A stretch of 58,353 bases of DNA, from contig JAABUB010000010.1 of assembly GCA_011389575.1 (NCBI GenBank), positions 1 to 58,353 of the forward strand, in the 5' to 3' direction. This document shows positions 35,600 through 45,195 of this stretch, one piece after another. The notes under the pieces are model-generated. The model ran no database searches and was not told where the DNA came from. It saw nothing but the letters and a program-made list of their open reading frames with translations. The DNA comes from Desulfotignum sp. GTDB lineage: Bacteria > Desulfobacterota > Desulfobacteria > Desulfobacterales > Desulfobacteraceae. Positions within the stretch are counted from its first letter, which is position 1. Every line of letters starts with the position of its first letter. The position numbers were made by a program, and so were the translations under genes.

Positions 35600-36466
35600 T
35601 TACCCTTTGCTCAGGGATTTGAATATCTGGTTAATGCCCATGTACCGATTATAGGTATAGACGATGATGACCAGCAGCAGCAGGAGAATGACGGAAATCG
35701 CCGACCCGAACGGCCAGTCCAGGGTGCCGATGACCCGCTTGAAAATCAGGTTGGCAATCATTTCATTGCCAGGCCCCCCCAGGATCATGGGTGGCAGATA
35801 GGTGCCGCAGGTGAGCACGAATACCAAAAGGCACCCGGCACTGACCCCGGGCAGGCTCAAAGGCAGCGTTATTTCCCTGAATGCCTGCCATTCCGTGCAT
35901 CCCAGGCTTTGGGCCGCCTCGGTCAGGCTCTTGTCTATACCGTCCAGGCTCACATAAATATTTAAAATCATAAAAGGCAGAAGATACTGGATCAACCCCA
36001 TGATCACGGCCCCTTCATTGTAGAGCATGGGAAGGGGTGTGGTAATCATGCCGTATTTCAACAGCAGGTGGTTGATCAGACCGGAATCTCCAAGAATATT
36101 GATCCAGCTTAAGGTACGGATGATAAAGCTGATCCAGAAGGGCAGCATCACCAGAATCATGAGAAAGGGTTTTAACCGGGATTCGGTGCGGTAAAAAAAA
36201 TAGGCGGGAATATACCCCATGACCAGACAGAGGAAAACGGTTTCCAGGGCGACCCGTATGGTATTGAGCAGGATGACCGGATAAAATGAATCGGCAAAGA
36301 ATTTGGCATAATTACCGAACTGAAACGCCGGGATATCCATGCCTGAGGGCGCCCTGAGCCAGAAACTGTAGACCACCACAAAGCAGACCGGTACGATGAG
36401 CAGCAAAAACACGGCTGTCAGAGATGGTGACAGCAGCAGCCAGGGTTTCCACGGTTTTTCTTTCAT
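35600..36466 (-). CDS. potB: Polyamine-type ABC permease, PotB-like
   Basis: A 288-residue inner-membrane permease with about six membrane segments. The first is WLLLSPSLTAVFLLLIVPVC. The coupling loop is SLTEAAQSLGCTEWQAFREI. It is the first gene of the operon and lies about 65 bases after the predicted start point of a sigma-54 promoter. The order potB-potC-potD-potA differs from the enteric potABCD order. Confidence 0.9.
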   Translation of the reverse strand: MKEKPWKPWLLLSPSLTAVFLLLIVPVCFVVVYSFWLRAPSGMDIPAFQFGNYAKFFADSFYPVILLNTIRVALETVFLCLVMGYIPAYFFYRTESRLKPFLMILVMLPFWISFIIRTLSWINILGDSGLINHLLLKYGMITTPLPMLYNEGAVIMGLIQYLLPFMILNIYVSLDGIDKSLTEAAQSLGCTEWQAFREITLPLSLPGVSAGCLLVFVLTCGTYLPPMILGGPGNEMIANLIFKRVIGTLDWPFGSAISVILLLLLVIIVYTYNRYMGINQIFKSLSKG

Positions 36467-36541
36467 AGATCAATACCTTAATTGGGTTTTCAATCATTCA
36501 TATGCAACATATCGGATCTATTTAATAATAGATTTTGAGAA

Positions 36542-36557
36542 TACAAGATATGTGCCA
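36542..36557 (-). promoter_or_regulatory. Sigma-54 (-24/-12) promoter
   Basis: On the minus strand the sequence reads TGGCACATATCTTGTA. It matches the TGGCAC-N5-TTGC consensus at every core base except the last C, here T, with the exact 10-base GG-to-GT spacing. It lies about 75 bases before potB, and a sigma-54 activator gene is the next gene upstream. Confidence 0.75.
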
Positions 36558-36642
36558 GGCTTTGTATTATTTTTATAACATATTGTAAATAATGGTATTG
36601 TGCTAATTCAAGCCAAAGAGATTTTTTGGAATTCCGGCATTT

Positions 36643-36785
36643 TGATTCATATTCGAATCTAAAAAACAAAGTAACTTGTTATTATCAAAGCAAATATGAT
36701 ATGATTCAAAGGCAAATCAAAGGGATTGAGTTTAAAATCCCTTCAGATAAAGAAAAAAATCTTCATTTGATTCAAAATTAAATCA
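36643..36785. promoter_or_regulatory. Three similar 18-bp dyads, likely activator binding sites
   Basis: TGATTCATATTCGAATCT (36643-36660), TGATTCAAAGGCAAATCA (36702-36719) and TGATTCAAAATTAAATCA (36768-36785) share the pattern TGATTC-N6-GAATCA/AAATCA. Their centres are about 59 and 66 bases apart and 85-230 bases upstream of the sigma-54 promoter. This is the usual distance for enhancer sites. Confidence 0.65.
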
Positions 36786-36803
36786 TAAGTACAAACCCGG
36801 GGG

Positions 36804-38195
36804 TCATGATTTCAGGACAATGCCGTGTTTTTTAAATTTTCTTACCACCGTGGGCTGGCTTGTCCCCAGAAAGGAGGCTGCTTCCCGGGTGGTCCGGCAG
36901 TGGGTGGCTGCCTGCATGAGCATGTCATGCTCCACTGCCTGGACAGCCTGGGCCAGGCCGGTACTGGCGCTCATGGTGCCGGCCCTGACAGCCGGATTTT
37001 CCGGTGCTTCCGTAAACCGGATCAGATAATCATCCAGCTGCCGCCGGTCACACATGGCCACTGCCTGTTTAACCATATTGATCAGTTCCCGGACATTGCC
37101 GGCAAAAGAATGGGCTTTCAATGCCTGCAGGGCCTTGTAGCCGATATGGGCCCGGCGGTTGTATTTTTTGTTGTAGCGTTTCAGGCAGAGCCGGGTCAGC
37201 TCCAGAATGTCTTCAGGCCGGTTGCGCAGGGGCGGGATGGAAAGGGTAAAGGTATTGAGCCGGTGGAGCAGGTCCAGGCGGAACTGTTTTTTACGGGTCA
37301 GCTGCTCCAGGTCCTGGTTGGTGGCGGCAAGTATGGAACAGTCGATTTTTTTGGATTTTGTGCCCCCCACCGGCATTATTTCCTGGTCATCCAGGTATTT
37401 GAGCAGCTTGGCCTGGACTCCCGGCGACAGTTCACCGATTTCATCCAGAAAAAGCGTGCCTCCGGCAGCCAGTTCAAACAGACCTGCCTTACCGGTTTCC
37501 TTGGCGCCGGTAAACGCCCCTTTTTCATATCCGAACAATTCCGCTTCCAGCAGGTTTTCCGGCAGGGCCGCACAATTGATCTGGATAAAGGGGTTGCAGG
37601 CCCGCTGGCTGTGTTTATGGATGAACTTTGCCAGAAGCCCTTTGCCGGTACCTGATTCTCCCTGGAGCAGAATATTGGAGGCACCGATGCGGGCCAGCTT
37701 GAGTGCCAGGTGCATCGCCTGTTTCATGGAAGGGCTCTTGGCCACAATATTGTTATCCTCCAACTCCCGCAAGGTCAACTCGGTAAGTTCTTCGCGCATT
37801 TTTTCCGATTCCTGGCGCACCTGGGCCAGTTTGCGCTTCATATCCCTGATAAGGGAGATATCCCGCTCGTTCACCACCACAAAGGCGATGTCTCCGGCAT
37901 CGTTAAATACAGGCGTGCCGGTCACCAGCAGAGAGTAACCGGACTTCGGGGTGGTCTGGACCAGGCTGACCTGGCGCCGGGTTTCCAGAACCTCCTGGGT
38001 GGCGGACCGGTTGATCTGGCCTTCTGTCACCAGGGCTCTGACATCCTTTCCCACAACCTCTGATGCCTTGATACCGTTGAGCCGCTCTGCTGCCTGGTTC
38101 ATTTTCAAAATCCTGCCCTGGCCGTCACATATCATCAGGCCGTCGGCAGACCGGGTGAAAATGGTTTCCAGAAAAAACAGGTTTTTATCCTTCAT
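36804..38195 (-). CDS. Sigma-54-dependent activator with PAS sensor domain
   Basis: A 463-residue enhancer-binding protein. The PAS domain covers about residues 5-115 ([20 protein letters not shown]), followed by a coiled linker. The AAA+ domain has Walker A GESGTGKG (179-186), the sigma-54 contact loop GAFTGA (226-231), Walker [13 protein letters not shown] and the arginine-finger region. A Fis-type HTH ends it ([20 protein letters not shown]). It resembles RocR-type regulators of amino acid use. It overlaps the amidohydrolase stop by 11 bases and lies next to the importer's sigma-54 promoter, which it most likely activates. The signal is unknown. Confidence 0.92.
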   Translation of the reverse strand: MKDKNLFFLETIFTRSADGLMICDGQGRILKMNQAAERLNGIKASEVVGKDVRALVTEGQINRSATQEVLETRRQVSLVQTTPKSGYSLLVTGTPVFNDAGDIAFVVVNERDISLIRDMKRKLAQVRQESEKMREELTELTLRELEDNNIVAKSPSMKQAMHLALKLARIGASNILLQGESGTGKGLLAKFIHKHSQRACNPFIQINCAALPENLLEAELFGYEKGAFTGAKETGKAGLFELAAGGTLFLDEIGELSPGVQAKLLKYLDDQEIMPVGGTKSKKIDCSILAATNQDLEQLTRKKQFRLDLLHRLNTFTLSIPPLRNRPEDILELTRLCLKRYNKKYNRRAHIGYKALQALKAHSFAGNVRELINMVKQAVAMCDRRQLDDYLIRFTEAPENPAVRAGTMSASTGLAQAVQAVEHDMLMQAATHCRTTREAASFLGTSQPTVVRKFKKHGIVLKS

Positions 38196-39825
38196 AAACG
38201 ATCTTCCCGTTGAAAAGGGTCAGCTTCACCCGGGCGGCGGCTATCTCATCCGGATTGATCATAAAGATATTGCGGTCCGTCACAATGAGGTCGGCCAGTT
38301 TCCCTGCAGCCAGGCTGCCCAGGCAATCCTCTGTGCCGGACGTCCGGGCCGGGGTGAGGGTATAACCCTGTACTGCCTGGTCCACCGTCAGGCACTGGTC
38401 CGGATACCAGCCGTTTTCCGGGGTCTGGTTCATGCGTTTGCGGGTGACAGCCGAATAAATCCCGCTAAAGGGATTGGGATCCGCCACAGGAGCATCGGAA
38501 CTGAACATGGTGGGAATACCTGTGTCCAGGATATTTTTGAAAGTATAGGCATATTTGCCCCGTTCTCCGGCACACTGGTCGATCATGGAAATATCCAGGC
38601 TCATGTTGTTGGGTTGACAGGAGACAGCCAGGTTTTTCAGCCGGCCCAGGGCTTTCAGGTCTTCGGGCAGAATCATCTGGGCATGTTCCAGCCGGTGGGG
38701 AATACGGCAGCGGCTCTGCTGCAGTGCCTCCACCCGGGCAAACACAGAGATCACCTCATGCACGGCCCGGTCTCCCACGGCATGGACCATGCAGGAAAGA
38801 CCGTTCCGGTCCGCCTGGATAACCGCCTGTTCGATATCCGCCACCGGGGTCAGGGGCATGCCGTAGGCCGCATCCAGATAGGGTTCTGTCACCCACGCTG
38901 TTCTGGCTCCCATACCGCCGTCACTGAAAAACTTCACATGCCCGATGCGCAGCAGATCATCCCCGAATCCGGTACACAGCCCCAGATCCACCGCCCGGGC
39001 GGTCATTTCACCGGGCAGGGTCACATGACACCGCAAAGCCAGTTTTCCGGCGGCATGGAGGGCCTGCCACGCCTGCAAAGCGACAGCCCCTTCTTTTCCC
39101 CCCATGAGCCGGATGTCATGGATGCCGGTCAACCCTAATGCATGGGCATGGGCCATGGCTTTTTCCATATTGTCCAGGAGCTGGCCAAAGGTCAGTTCCG
39201 GTACTACAGCCCGGATCATGTTGGGGGCTGTTTCCTTGAGTACCCCGGTGGGAAGCCCGCTGCCGTCCCGGACAATCACACCTTCCTCCGGATCACGGGT
39301 CAATGAATCGATGCCTGCCAGGGACAGGGCCATGGAATTGGCCACTGCCAGGTGCAGGTCACACCGCCAGATGCACACCGGATTGTCCGGGGCCGCCTTG
39401 TCCAGATCCAGCCGGTCAGGCATGCGGTTTTCCGGCCAGTCCGACTCATTGAATCCCTGTCCCAGAATCCACTGCCCCGGCCCCAGCAGTGCGGCTTTTT
39501 CCCTGATGGCGGTCTGCATGCCGGCAAAATCCCGGGTTTTTGAAAAATCGATGCTGTTGAGGTTCACGGCCCATTCATAAAAATGAAAATGGGTGTCAGT
39601 GAAACCGGGCAATACCAGTTTTTTGTCCAGATCCAGAACCCGGGTATCGGGTCCTGCCATGGCCATGATGGCTGTATCATCCCCCATGGCTGCAATATGC
39701 CGGCCTGTAACAGCCAGGGCAGTGACAGTGTCCTGCCCGGCTGCCGGAACAAATCCTGACCCGGCAATATACACGGATTCAGGGGTATATAAATGTGCGT
39801 TGTGTAAAATCAGATCCGGTGTCAT
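38185..39825 (-). CDS. Amidohydrolase, YtcJ/AepA-like family
   Basis: A 546-residue metal-dependent hydrolase. The N-terminal metal motif is [17 protein letters not shown], with further ligands in [14 protein letters not shown] and [12 protein letters not shown], and a late Asp in [20 protein letters not shown]. Family members cleave amides or N-acyl groups of diverse small molecules. The start overlaps the stop of the racemase gene (TAATG) and the stop overlaps the regulator start, so the three are one unit. The substrate is unknown. Confidence 0.88.
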   Translation of the reverse strand: MTPDLILHNAHLYTPESVYIAGSGFVPAAGQDTVTALAVTGRHIAAMGDDTAIMAMAGPDTRVLDLDKKLVLPGFTDTHFHFYEWAVNLNSIDFSKTRDFAGMQTAIREKAALLGPGQWILGQGFNESDWPENRMPDRLDLDKAAPDNPVCIWRCDLHLAVANSMALSLAGIDSLTRDPEEGVIVRDGSGLPTGVLKETAPNMIRAVVPELTFGQLLDNMEKAMAHAHALGLTGIHDIRLMGGKEGAVALQAWQALHAAGKLALRCHVTLPGEMTARAVDLGLCTGFGDDLLRIGHVKFFSDGGMGARTAWVTEPYLDAAYGMPLTPVADIEQAVIQADRNGLSCMVHAVGDRAVHEVISVFARVEALQQSRCRIPHRLEHAQMILPEDLKALGRLKNLAVSCQPNNMSLDISMIDQCAGERGKYAYTFKNILDTGIPTMFSSDAPVADPNPFSGIYSAVTRKRMNQTPENGWYPDQCLTVDQAVQGYTLTPARTSGTEDCLGSLAAGKLADLIVTDRNIFMINPDEIAAARVKLTLFNGKIVYEG

Positions 39826-40865
39826 TAAACCAGGTATCCTTGTTGAAAGGGGTCGGTTTTTTCCACAATAAAATGGTGCACCCCGGTGATCCAGGCTTTT
39901 CCGGTGATCCGGGTGACACAGGCTTTTGTGGTGCCGATGTGGGTTTCTTCCACCAGTTCGGCCCCAAAGGTGGTGTTCAGGGGACTGGCATTTATATAGG
40001 GCTGGTGCAGGGCAATTTTTTTGTGATGGTGCAGCAGGGCCAGTTTGGCAGCTGTGCCGGTACCGCAGGGTGAGCGGTCCATATGGGATTCTCCATAAAC
40101 CACCATGCCTCTGCCTTCTGAATGGCCATCCCGGGTTGCTGACTCATAAAATTCGGTCACATCTACGGTATTGACATCCGGGCGCTCCGGGTGAACCACG
40201 GTGAGCTGGGCATTGGCGGCATCAATAATCTTCATGCCCAGATCCACCAGCACAGCCTTGTTTTCCAAAACCGGCGCCAGATTGATCTGTCTGGTATCCA
40301 CCATGGCAAAAAAACCACCGGTGCAGACCAGGTCCACAAAAATTGGTCCGAATCCTTCCACATGGATCTGCTGATCCGTGGCCAGCACAAAAGAGGGCAC
40401 CATTTTAATGGAAACCGATGTTACCCCGCCATTTTGCACATGGGCCAGGGCGTGCATGATGCCGGACGGGGTATCAATGACCACCTGGTTTTCGCCTTCT
40501 TCCAGTACCAGGGTACCGGTGCGGGCCAGGGTGGTCACCGCCCCGATGGTGCCATGGCCGCACAGAAAAGGATATCTTCTGGCATCCATATAGATCAGTC
40601 CAAAGGCGGCATCTCTGGTGACCGGTTCTGTTACCAGGGCGGCCAGCACCTGGCGGGAGCCCCGGGGTTCTTTGGTCATCAGGCAGCGCACATGGTCATG
40701 ACGGGTTTTAAAACAGGTGAGTTTTTCCATCATGGTATTGCCAGGAATCTCAGGAACACCATCCACAATCAGGCGGGTGATTTCTCCTTCGGTGTGGGAA
40801 TCAATGGTGGTAATAACAGGATCGCCGTTGTCATATATTTTTGAAATATCAGGGGAAGGAATCAT
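39825..40865 (-). CDS. Proline racemase/4-hydroxyproline epimerase family
   Basis: A 346-residue cofactor-independent racemase. The start was set at the ATG at 40865 with AGGA ten bases upstream; the GTG at 40874 lacks spacing. Both catalytic cysteines are present, Cys102 in PFLCGHGTIGA and Cys267 in DRSPCGTGTAAK. This favours a racemase or epimerase over the dehydratase branch, where the first Cys is Thr or Ser. IDSHTEGEITRLIVDGVP is the family N-terminus. It sits in a unit with the amidohydrolase and the sigma-54 activator. Confidence 0.9.
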   Translation of the reverse strand: MIPSPDISKIYDNGDPVITTIDSHTEGEITRLIVDGVPEIPGNTMMEKLTCFKTRHDHVRCLMTKEPRGSRQVLAALVTEPVTRDAAFGLIYMDARRYPFLCGHGTIGAVTTLARTGTLVLEEGENQVVIDTPSGIMHALAHVQNGGVTSVSIKMVPSFVLATDQQIHVEGFGPIFVDLVCTGGFFAMVDTRQINLAPVLENKAVLVDLGMKIIDAANAQLTVVHPERPDVNTVDVTEFYESATRDGHSEGRGMVVYGESHMDRSPCGTGTAAKLALLHHHKKIALHQPYINASPLNTTFGAELVEETHIGTTKACVTRITGKAWITGVHHFIVEKTDPFQQGYLV

Positions 40866-40895
40866 AAAGCACACATCCTTTGCAAAAATCGCAGG

Positions 40896-43800
40896 TTATT
40901 GGTCATGGATATTTTCACACGTTTGTACCACCGGAATATCGGGCATCACCCCATTGCCCGGTTTTGGTGCATCAGGCATGAGAATCGCCTGGGAGGTCTT
41001 TCCGTCCACCCGGATATGCAGTCCCTCTTCAAAGTGGATATGTTTCAGATGGGTGGTGGTGGTATTGCATGTCCGGCACCTGAAAAACGCATAGTCAATG
41101 AAGTCCTGTGTGTTTTCCGACACCGTGATATAGGGAATGCCAAGGGAGGTGATGTTCTGGAAAAAATGGGATCCCTGGGACGGGTCTGCCTTGATGCTCT
41201 CGATGGTGGTCTCCACCATGACCCCTACATTGGAAATATCGTTCCAGGCAACAGGAATACCCAGCCACCGGTCAGATGATCCCCAGCGGCCAGGGCCGAT
41301 GAGCACATACTTTTTACCTGAATCATTGAAAAGGGCGTTGATCCTGTTGATCTCTCCAACTATTTCCATGGTTCTGGCCGGATCAAAAGTTTCAGGATCC
41401 ACATACACCAGATCAAAAATGCCTTTGTATTCACCATTGCCAAGGGAATGGGCGGAATAGCAGAATGCATTGTCCTTGTCTTTTGTGGTGATTTTGACCT
41501 CCAGATTCTGTTTGTACCGGCCCATGGGCCGGATCTGGAGCAGGGAAAACCGGGGTTTTTCCTTTTCATCCACAGGCAGGTTTACAGCAAATTCCACTTC
41601 CACCGAAGACCCCATCCAGCGGCTGCCGATCCGGCTGACCTCCGAGAGAATCTGTGCCAGCGGAAAGCTGTTGTGTTTCAGAATATTGGCAAAGGTGAGA
41701 ACCGGAAATCCTTTTTTCGAAAAGATATCCCTGATCCGGTTGTCCTGTACATGAAAGGTGGAACACAGCTTCTGCACCGCCGGGTGGTCCCGGGCATCCA
41801 TCAGTTCCAGTTTTTCCAGTGTGGGATCTTCTGCCGGATCTGCACAGAATGCATCAGGCTGTGGAAAAACATCCATTCTCAGGGCATAAAAGTATTTCTG
41901 GGCGTTTTCCAGAATATCATTCACCATGGAAAACTGGGGCAGAAACTGGGGGTATTTCGGGCAGAACCGCAGGGTCTGGCCTCCTTCCATGACAATTTTC
42001 CCCAACCCCAGCGCAATGTAGGAAATGCCCTCTTCCGCCTTGAGGTGGGCAATGGGATAAAAATTATAGGACTGTGCCACGCCGGCAATGGAGGGGTAAA
42101 AATAATTTTTATATTGGATGCCGGTGAGTTCCTGGAGAATCACGGCCATTTCCTCGTCTTCGGTCCTGTGCATGGTGCTTTTCGCATAGGATCTGGGGGC
42201 TTTCATATATGTGGAGGCATAGACCATCTTTACGGCCATGATGAGCCGGTCCAGGCGTTTTTCCAGGCTGTCGTCCGCATTGGGCAGCATATAGGTTTTG
42301 TAAAGACCGGCAAAAGGCTGGTAATGGGCATCTTCAAACAATGAGGATGACCGGATCGCAATGGGGTACCGGACATGGCGCAGGTACACCTTCAGGTTCT
42401 GTTTGAGCCAGTCTGGAAACCGGGCCTGTACAAACGCTTTTACCACCTGCTCATCTTTCAGCTCTCCGGGGGAATCCAGCAGCCGCGCCAGTTTGTTGTC
42501 CTCGATGAACCTTTTAAATCCGTCCGTGGCAATGACAAATGTCTGGGGGATGTGGATATCCACATCTGGAAATTTTTTGATCAATTCCTCATCCCGCTTG
42601 ATCTGGGATGCCATGAAAGCCAGCCCCCTGGCCTTGCCCCCCAGAGAGCCGGTGCCGATCTTTATAAATCCGGTGTCTGAATCAAATTTTTTTGAATCAA
42701 ATTCAATGACCTGGCCCTGGCGGGTTCCTTTGCGCCTGGCCCGGATACTGTCGAGGAGGAATCGCTTCAGGCTTTTGGGGTCGGGAAAATCATCGATGGT
42801 ATAGGGTTTGAGGCTCAAAGCAAAGTTGATTTCACTGCGGGCCATGAGCCACCGGGAAAAATCATTGTTCTTGGCATGAAATACAATGGACGTATCCGGA
42901 ATTTCAGGCAGAATCTTTTCAATGGCCCGCAGATTGCTGGCCCTGGCAATTTCATCACCATTGGGCATCCGGAAAACAAAGGCCCCGAATCCCAGACACC
43001 CTACAAAAAAGGTTTTGATCCGGTCATTGAGGTTGGTGGAATTCTTGTTGACAAATACTGCCGGAATCTGGTGGGCCAGGTCCCGGCTGCGCTCTTCCGT
43101 GCTCAGCACCAGCAGGGGCAGATCCGGTATTTCCTTTTTGATCCGGGTCAACAGGGTGAAGCCGGCATTTTCATCCTCCTTGCCGTTCCTGGGATACCGC
43201 ATATCGGAAAACACGGACAGCACATAGGGTTTGTATTTTTCATACAGGGCCATGGCCTGTTCATAGGTATGGGCCAGAAGCACCTTGGGTCTGCCCCGCA
43301 TTTTGAGAAGCCGGTGTTCTTCATTGATAGATTCATCTATAACCGACTGGGTCTGGAAAACGATCTGCTTGTATATCACCGGAAGAATCGCAGAATAGTG
43401 ATGGGGAGAATCCTCCACCATGATGACTACCCGGACCTGGGCATTACTGGTGTCAAAGGCTACATTTTTTTCATCTTCAAAATTTTTGATGATGGCCAGC
43501 AGCAGGTCGGCATTTCCCCCCCAGATATAGGCCCGGTCAATGGCGGTGGCGTTGTCAAGGCAGATATACTGGTTGATGTCGCAGGTGTTGTGAAGCAGCA
43601 TGAAAAACGGCAGATCTGCATACTGCTGCTTGACTTTTTCTCCGAAATCATGGACCTCCATACCGTCCAGACTGGGCATGGCCAGGATAAGGTCGAATTT
43701 TTTGTTTTCCAGGCGCTCAAAGGCTTCCTCAGCTGAAGACACCCAGGTGAGCCTGGGGGGTTTTGACAGGTTCAGCCCCTTGTATTCATTGATTATCCGA

Positions 43801-43934
43801 TTGGAAAGTCTGCCTTCCTCCTCCATGATAAAGGCATCATAGGGACTGGAGACCAGCAGGATATCGCCGACCTTGTTGGCCATGAGTTCATGGTAAATCT
43901 TGATGCCTGATTCCTGGTTAGCGGAAATATCCAT
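40896..43934 (-). CDS. Receiver domain/PEP-synthase-like ATP-grasp hybrid protein
   Basis: A 1012-residue cytosolic protein. The ATG at 43934 with AGGA seven bases upstream is used; a TTG further up overlaps the methyltransferase stop. Residues about 20-150 are a degenerate receiver-like domain. Residues about 165-310 look like a full receiver: VVIMVEDSP, phospho-acceptor Asp in SVFSDMRYP, LVLSTEE and VNKNS. Residues about 425-805 are the PEP/pyruvate-binding ATP-grasp domain (GTGSLGGKARGLAFM, RYPIAIRSSSLFEDAHYQPF, LLQIRPMG). The swivelling His domain and C-terminal PEP domain of PEP synthase are missing, so it is unlikely to make PEP alone. Confidence 0.8.
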   Translation of the reverse strand: MDISANQESGIKIYHELMANKVGDILLVSSPYDAFIMEEEGRLSNRIINEYKGLNLSKPPRLTWVSSAEEAFERLENKKFDLILAMPSLDGMEVHDFGEKVKQQYADLPFFMLLHNTCDINQYICLDNATAIDRAYIWGGNADLLLAIIKNFEDEKNVAFDTSNAQVRVVIMVEDSPHHYSAILPVIYKQIVFQTQSVIDESINEEHRLLKMRGRPKVLLAHTYEQAMALYEKYKPYVLSVFSDMRYPRNGKEDENAGFTLLTRIKKEIPDLPLLVLSTEERSRDLAHQIPAVFVNKNSTNLNDRIKTFFVGCLGFGAFVFRMPNGDEIARASNLRAIEKILPEIPDTSIVFHAKNNDFSRWLMARSEINFALSLKPYTIDDFPDPKSLKRFLLDSIRARRKGTRQGQVIEFDSKKFDSDTGFIKIGTGSLGGKARGLAFMASQIKRDEELIKKFPDVDIHIPQTFVIATDGFKRFIEDNKLARLLDSPGELKDEQVVKAFVQARFPDWLKQNLKVYLRHVRYPIAIRSSSLFEDAHYQPFAGLYKTYMLPNADDSLEKRLDRLIMAVKMVYASTYMKAPRSYAKSTMHRTEDEEMAVILQELTGIQYKNYFYPSIAGVAQSYNFYPIAHLKAEEGISYIALGLGKIVMEGGQTLRFCPKYPQFLPQFSMVNDILENAQKYFYALRMDVFPQPDAFCADPAEDPTLEKLELMDARDHPAVQKLCSTFHVQDNRIRDIFSKKGFPVLTFANILKHNSFPLAQILSEVSRIGSRWMGSSVEVEFAVNLPVDEKEKPRFSLLQIRPMGRYKQNLEVKITTKDKDNAFCYSAHSLGNGEYKGIFDLVYVDPETFDPARTMEIVGEINRINALFNDSGKKYVLIGPGRWGSSDRWLGIPVAWNDISNVGVMVETTIESIKADPSQGSHFFQNITSLGIPYITVSENTQDFIDYAFFRCRTCNTTTTHLKHIHFEEGLHIRVDGKTSQAILMPDAPKPGNGVMPDIPVVQTCENIHDQ

Positions 43935-43948
43935 TTTCCCATCCTGTA

Positions 43949-45148
43949 TCAATAGAGTTCATATTTCACAAGCTTTCCGTCCAGACCGCCGATTGTCAGG
44001 GATTTTTTCCAGGACGGGGCCAGGGGCACATGTTTGATATATTTTGGTTCTCCAAAATATACCAGGGCCGAAGACCGGGTGCACCGCTCCCGCAGAAAAA
44101 GACCCAGATCCTGGTAGAACCCCTTGAGGTCCTTGTCTTTTCCCATGCGGATGCCATAGGGCGGGTTGGCGACAACAAGGCTGTCTGCAATGCCCGGGAT
44201 TTGCCGAAAGTCTTTCTGGTCAACAGACACGTTTCCGCCGTAGTGCAGACCCATGAGATTGGTTTTTGCCGCAGTCACCGCATGCTCTGAAATGTCGCTG
44301 CCGGCAATCAGTTCCGGGGGCAGGGGCTGTATCTCCTGTTTTGCCGAAGCCTGGATATCTTCCCACAGCCGGGGATTGAAATCCGGCAGCTGCATAAACC
44401 CGAAACGGGTGCGGAACACCTGGGCCGGTATCCGGCAATAGGCCATCAGGGCTTCAGCCAGAAGGGTGCCGGAACCGCACATGGGGTCGTACAGCGGCAT
44501 GGTGCCGTCCCACCCGCTCATGCGGATGATGGCGGCAGCCACGGTTTCCTGCATGGGGGCGGAGACCGATGCCTCTCTGTATCCGCGCTTGTACAGCGGC
44601 CCTGTTGATGCATCCAGAGACAGTGTGGCAGTGTCTCTGTGGATGTGCAGATTGATTATAAGATCCGGATCTTTGGCATCCACGTTGGGACGGCGGTTGG
44701 TTCTGTCCCTGAAATAATCTGCAATGGCATCCTTGATCCGCAACCCTGCAAAATTGGAATGGGTAATGCCGGACTCAGACACATTTGCCACAATGGAAAA
44801 GGTCTGTTTTACGGTCATGAATTCTTCCCACCGGATTTTCCTGGCTTCCCTGTAAAGGTCGTCCTTTCCTGTGCAGGCAAAGGATACCAGGGGCGCCAGC
44901 ACCCGGGACAAGAGTCTGGACTGGTAAGTGATCCGGTAAAAATCCTTTTTAGCGGCAGTGAACCAGATTCCGCGAAAAACAAAGGACAGGTCCCTGGCAC
45001 CCAGTTCCAGCAGTTCTTCTCCGGCCATCTCCTTGGCGGTTTCCGCCACCTGGGCAAAATACCGGGATTCCCGTTCATAAATGTATGCAAGCTTGGCAAG
45101 TTTTCTGGTCCTGCCCTGGCCTTTCTGCAGAATGCTTTTTCTGTTCAC
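43949..45148 (-). CDS. THUMP-domain SAM-dependent RNA methyltransferase (RlmL-like)
   Basis: A 399-residue enzyme with an N-terminal ferredoxin/THUMP region (about 50-170) and a C-terminal Rossmann methyltransferase. The motifs are LYDPMCGSGTLLAEALMAYC (SAM binding) and VVANPPYGIRMGKD, whose NPPY marks N-methyltransferases acting on bases. By homology it is the N2-guanine class acting on 23S rRNA (as the N-terminal half of RlmKL) or tRNA. The target cannot be told from sequence. The stop overlaps the possible TTG of the next gene. Confidence 0.88.
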   Translation of the reverse strand: MNRKSILQKGQGRTRKLAKLAYIYERESRYFAQVAETAKEMAGEELLELGARDLSFVFRGIWFTAAKKDFYRITYQSRLLSRVLAPLVSFACTGKDDLYREARKIRWEEFMTVKQTFSIVANVSESGITHSNFAGLRIKDAIADYFRDRTNRRPNVDAKDPDLIINLHIHRDTATLSLDASTGPLYKRGYREASVSAPMQETVAAAIIRMSGWDGTMPLYDPMCGSGTLLAEALMAYCRIPAQVFRTRFGFMQLPDFNPRLWEDIQASAKQEIQPLPPELIAGSDISEHAVTAAKTNLMGLHYGGNVSVDQKDFRQIPGIADSLVVANPPYGIRMGKDKDLKGFYQDLGLFLRERCTRSSALVYFGEPKYIKHVPLAPSWKKSLTIGGLDGKLVKYELY

Positions 45149-45195
45149 ACCGGTATTCCTGGCAAAGGTTGATGTATCATGAATCTTTTATACCA

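Larger units (their letters stand above)
36467..36803. other. Regulatory gap upstream of the importer operon
   Basis: This AT-rich 337-base stretch has no protein-like frame. It carries a sigma-54 promoter (36542-36557) and three related dyads upstream of it (listed separately). An additional hairpin-like dyad, GGGATT/AATCCC at 36722-36741, lies between two of the sites. No terminator for the sigma-54 activator gene was clearly seen. Confidence 0.7.
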
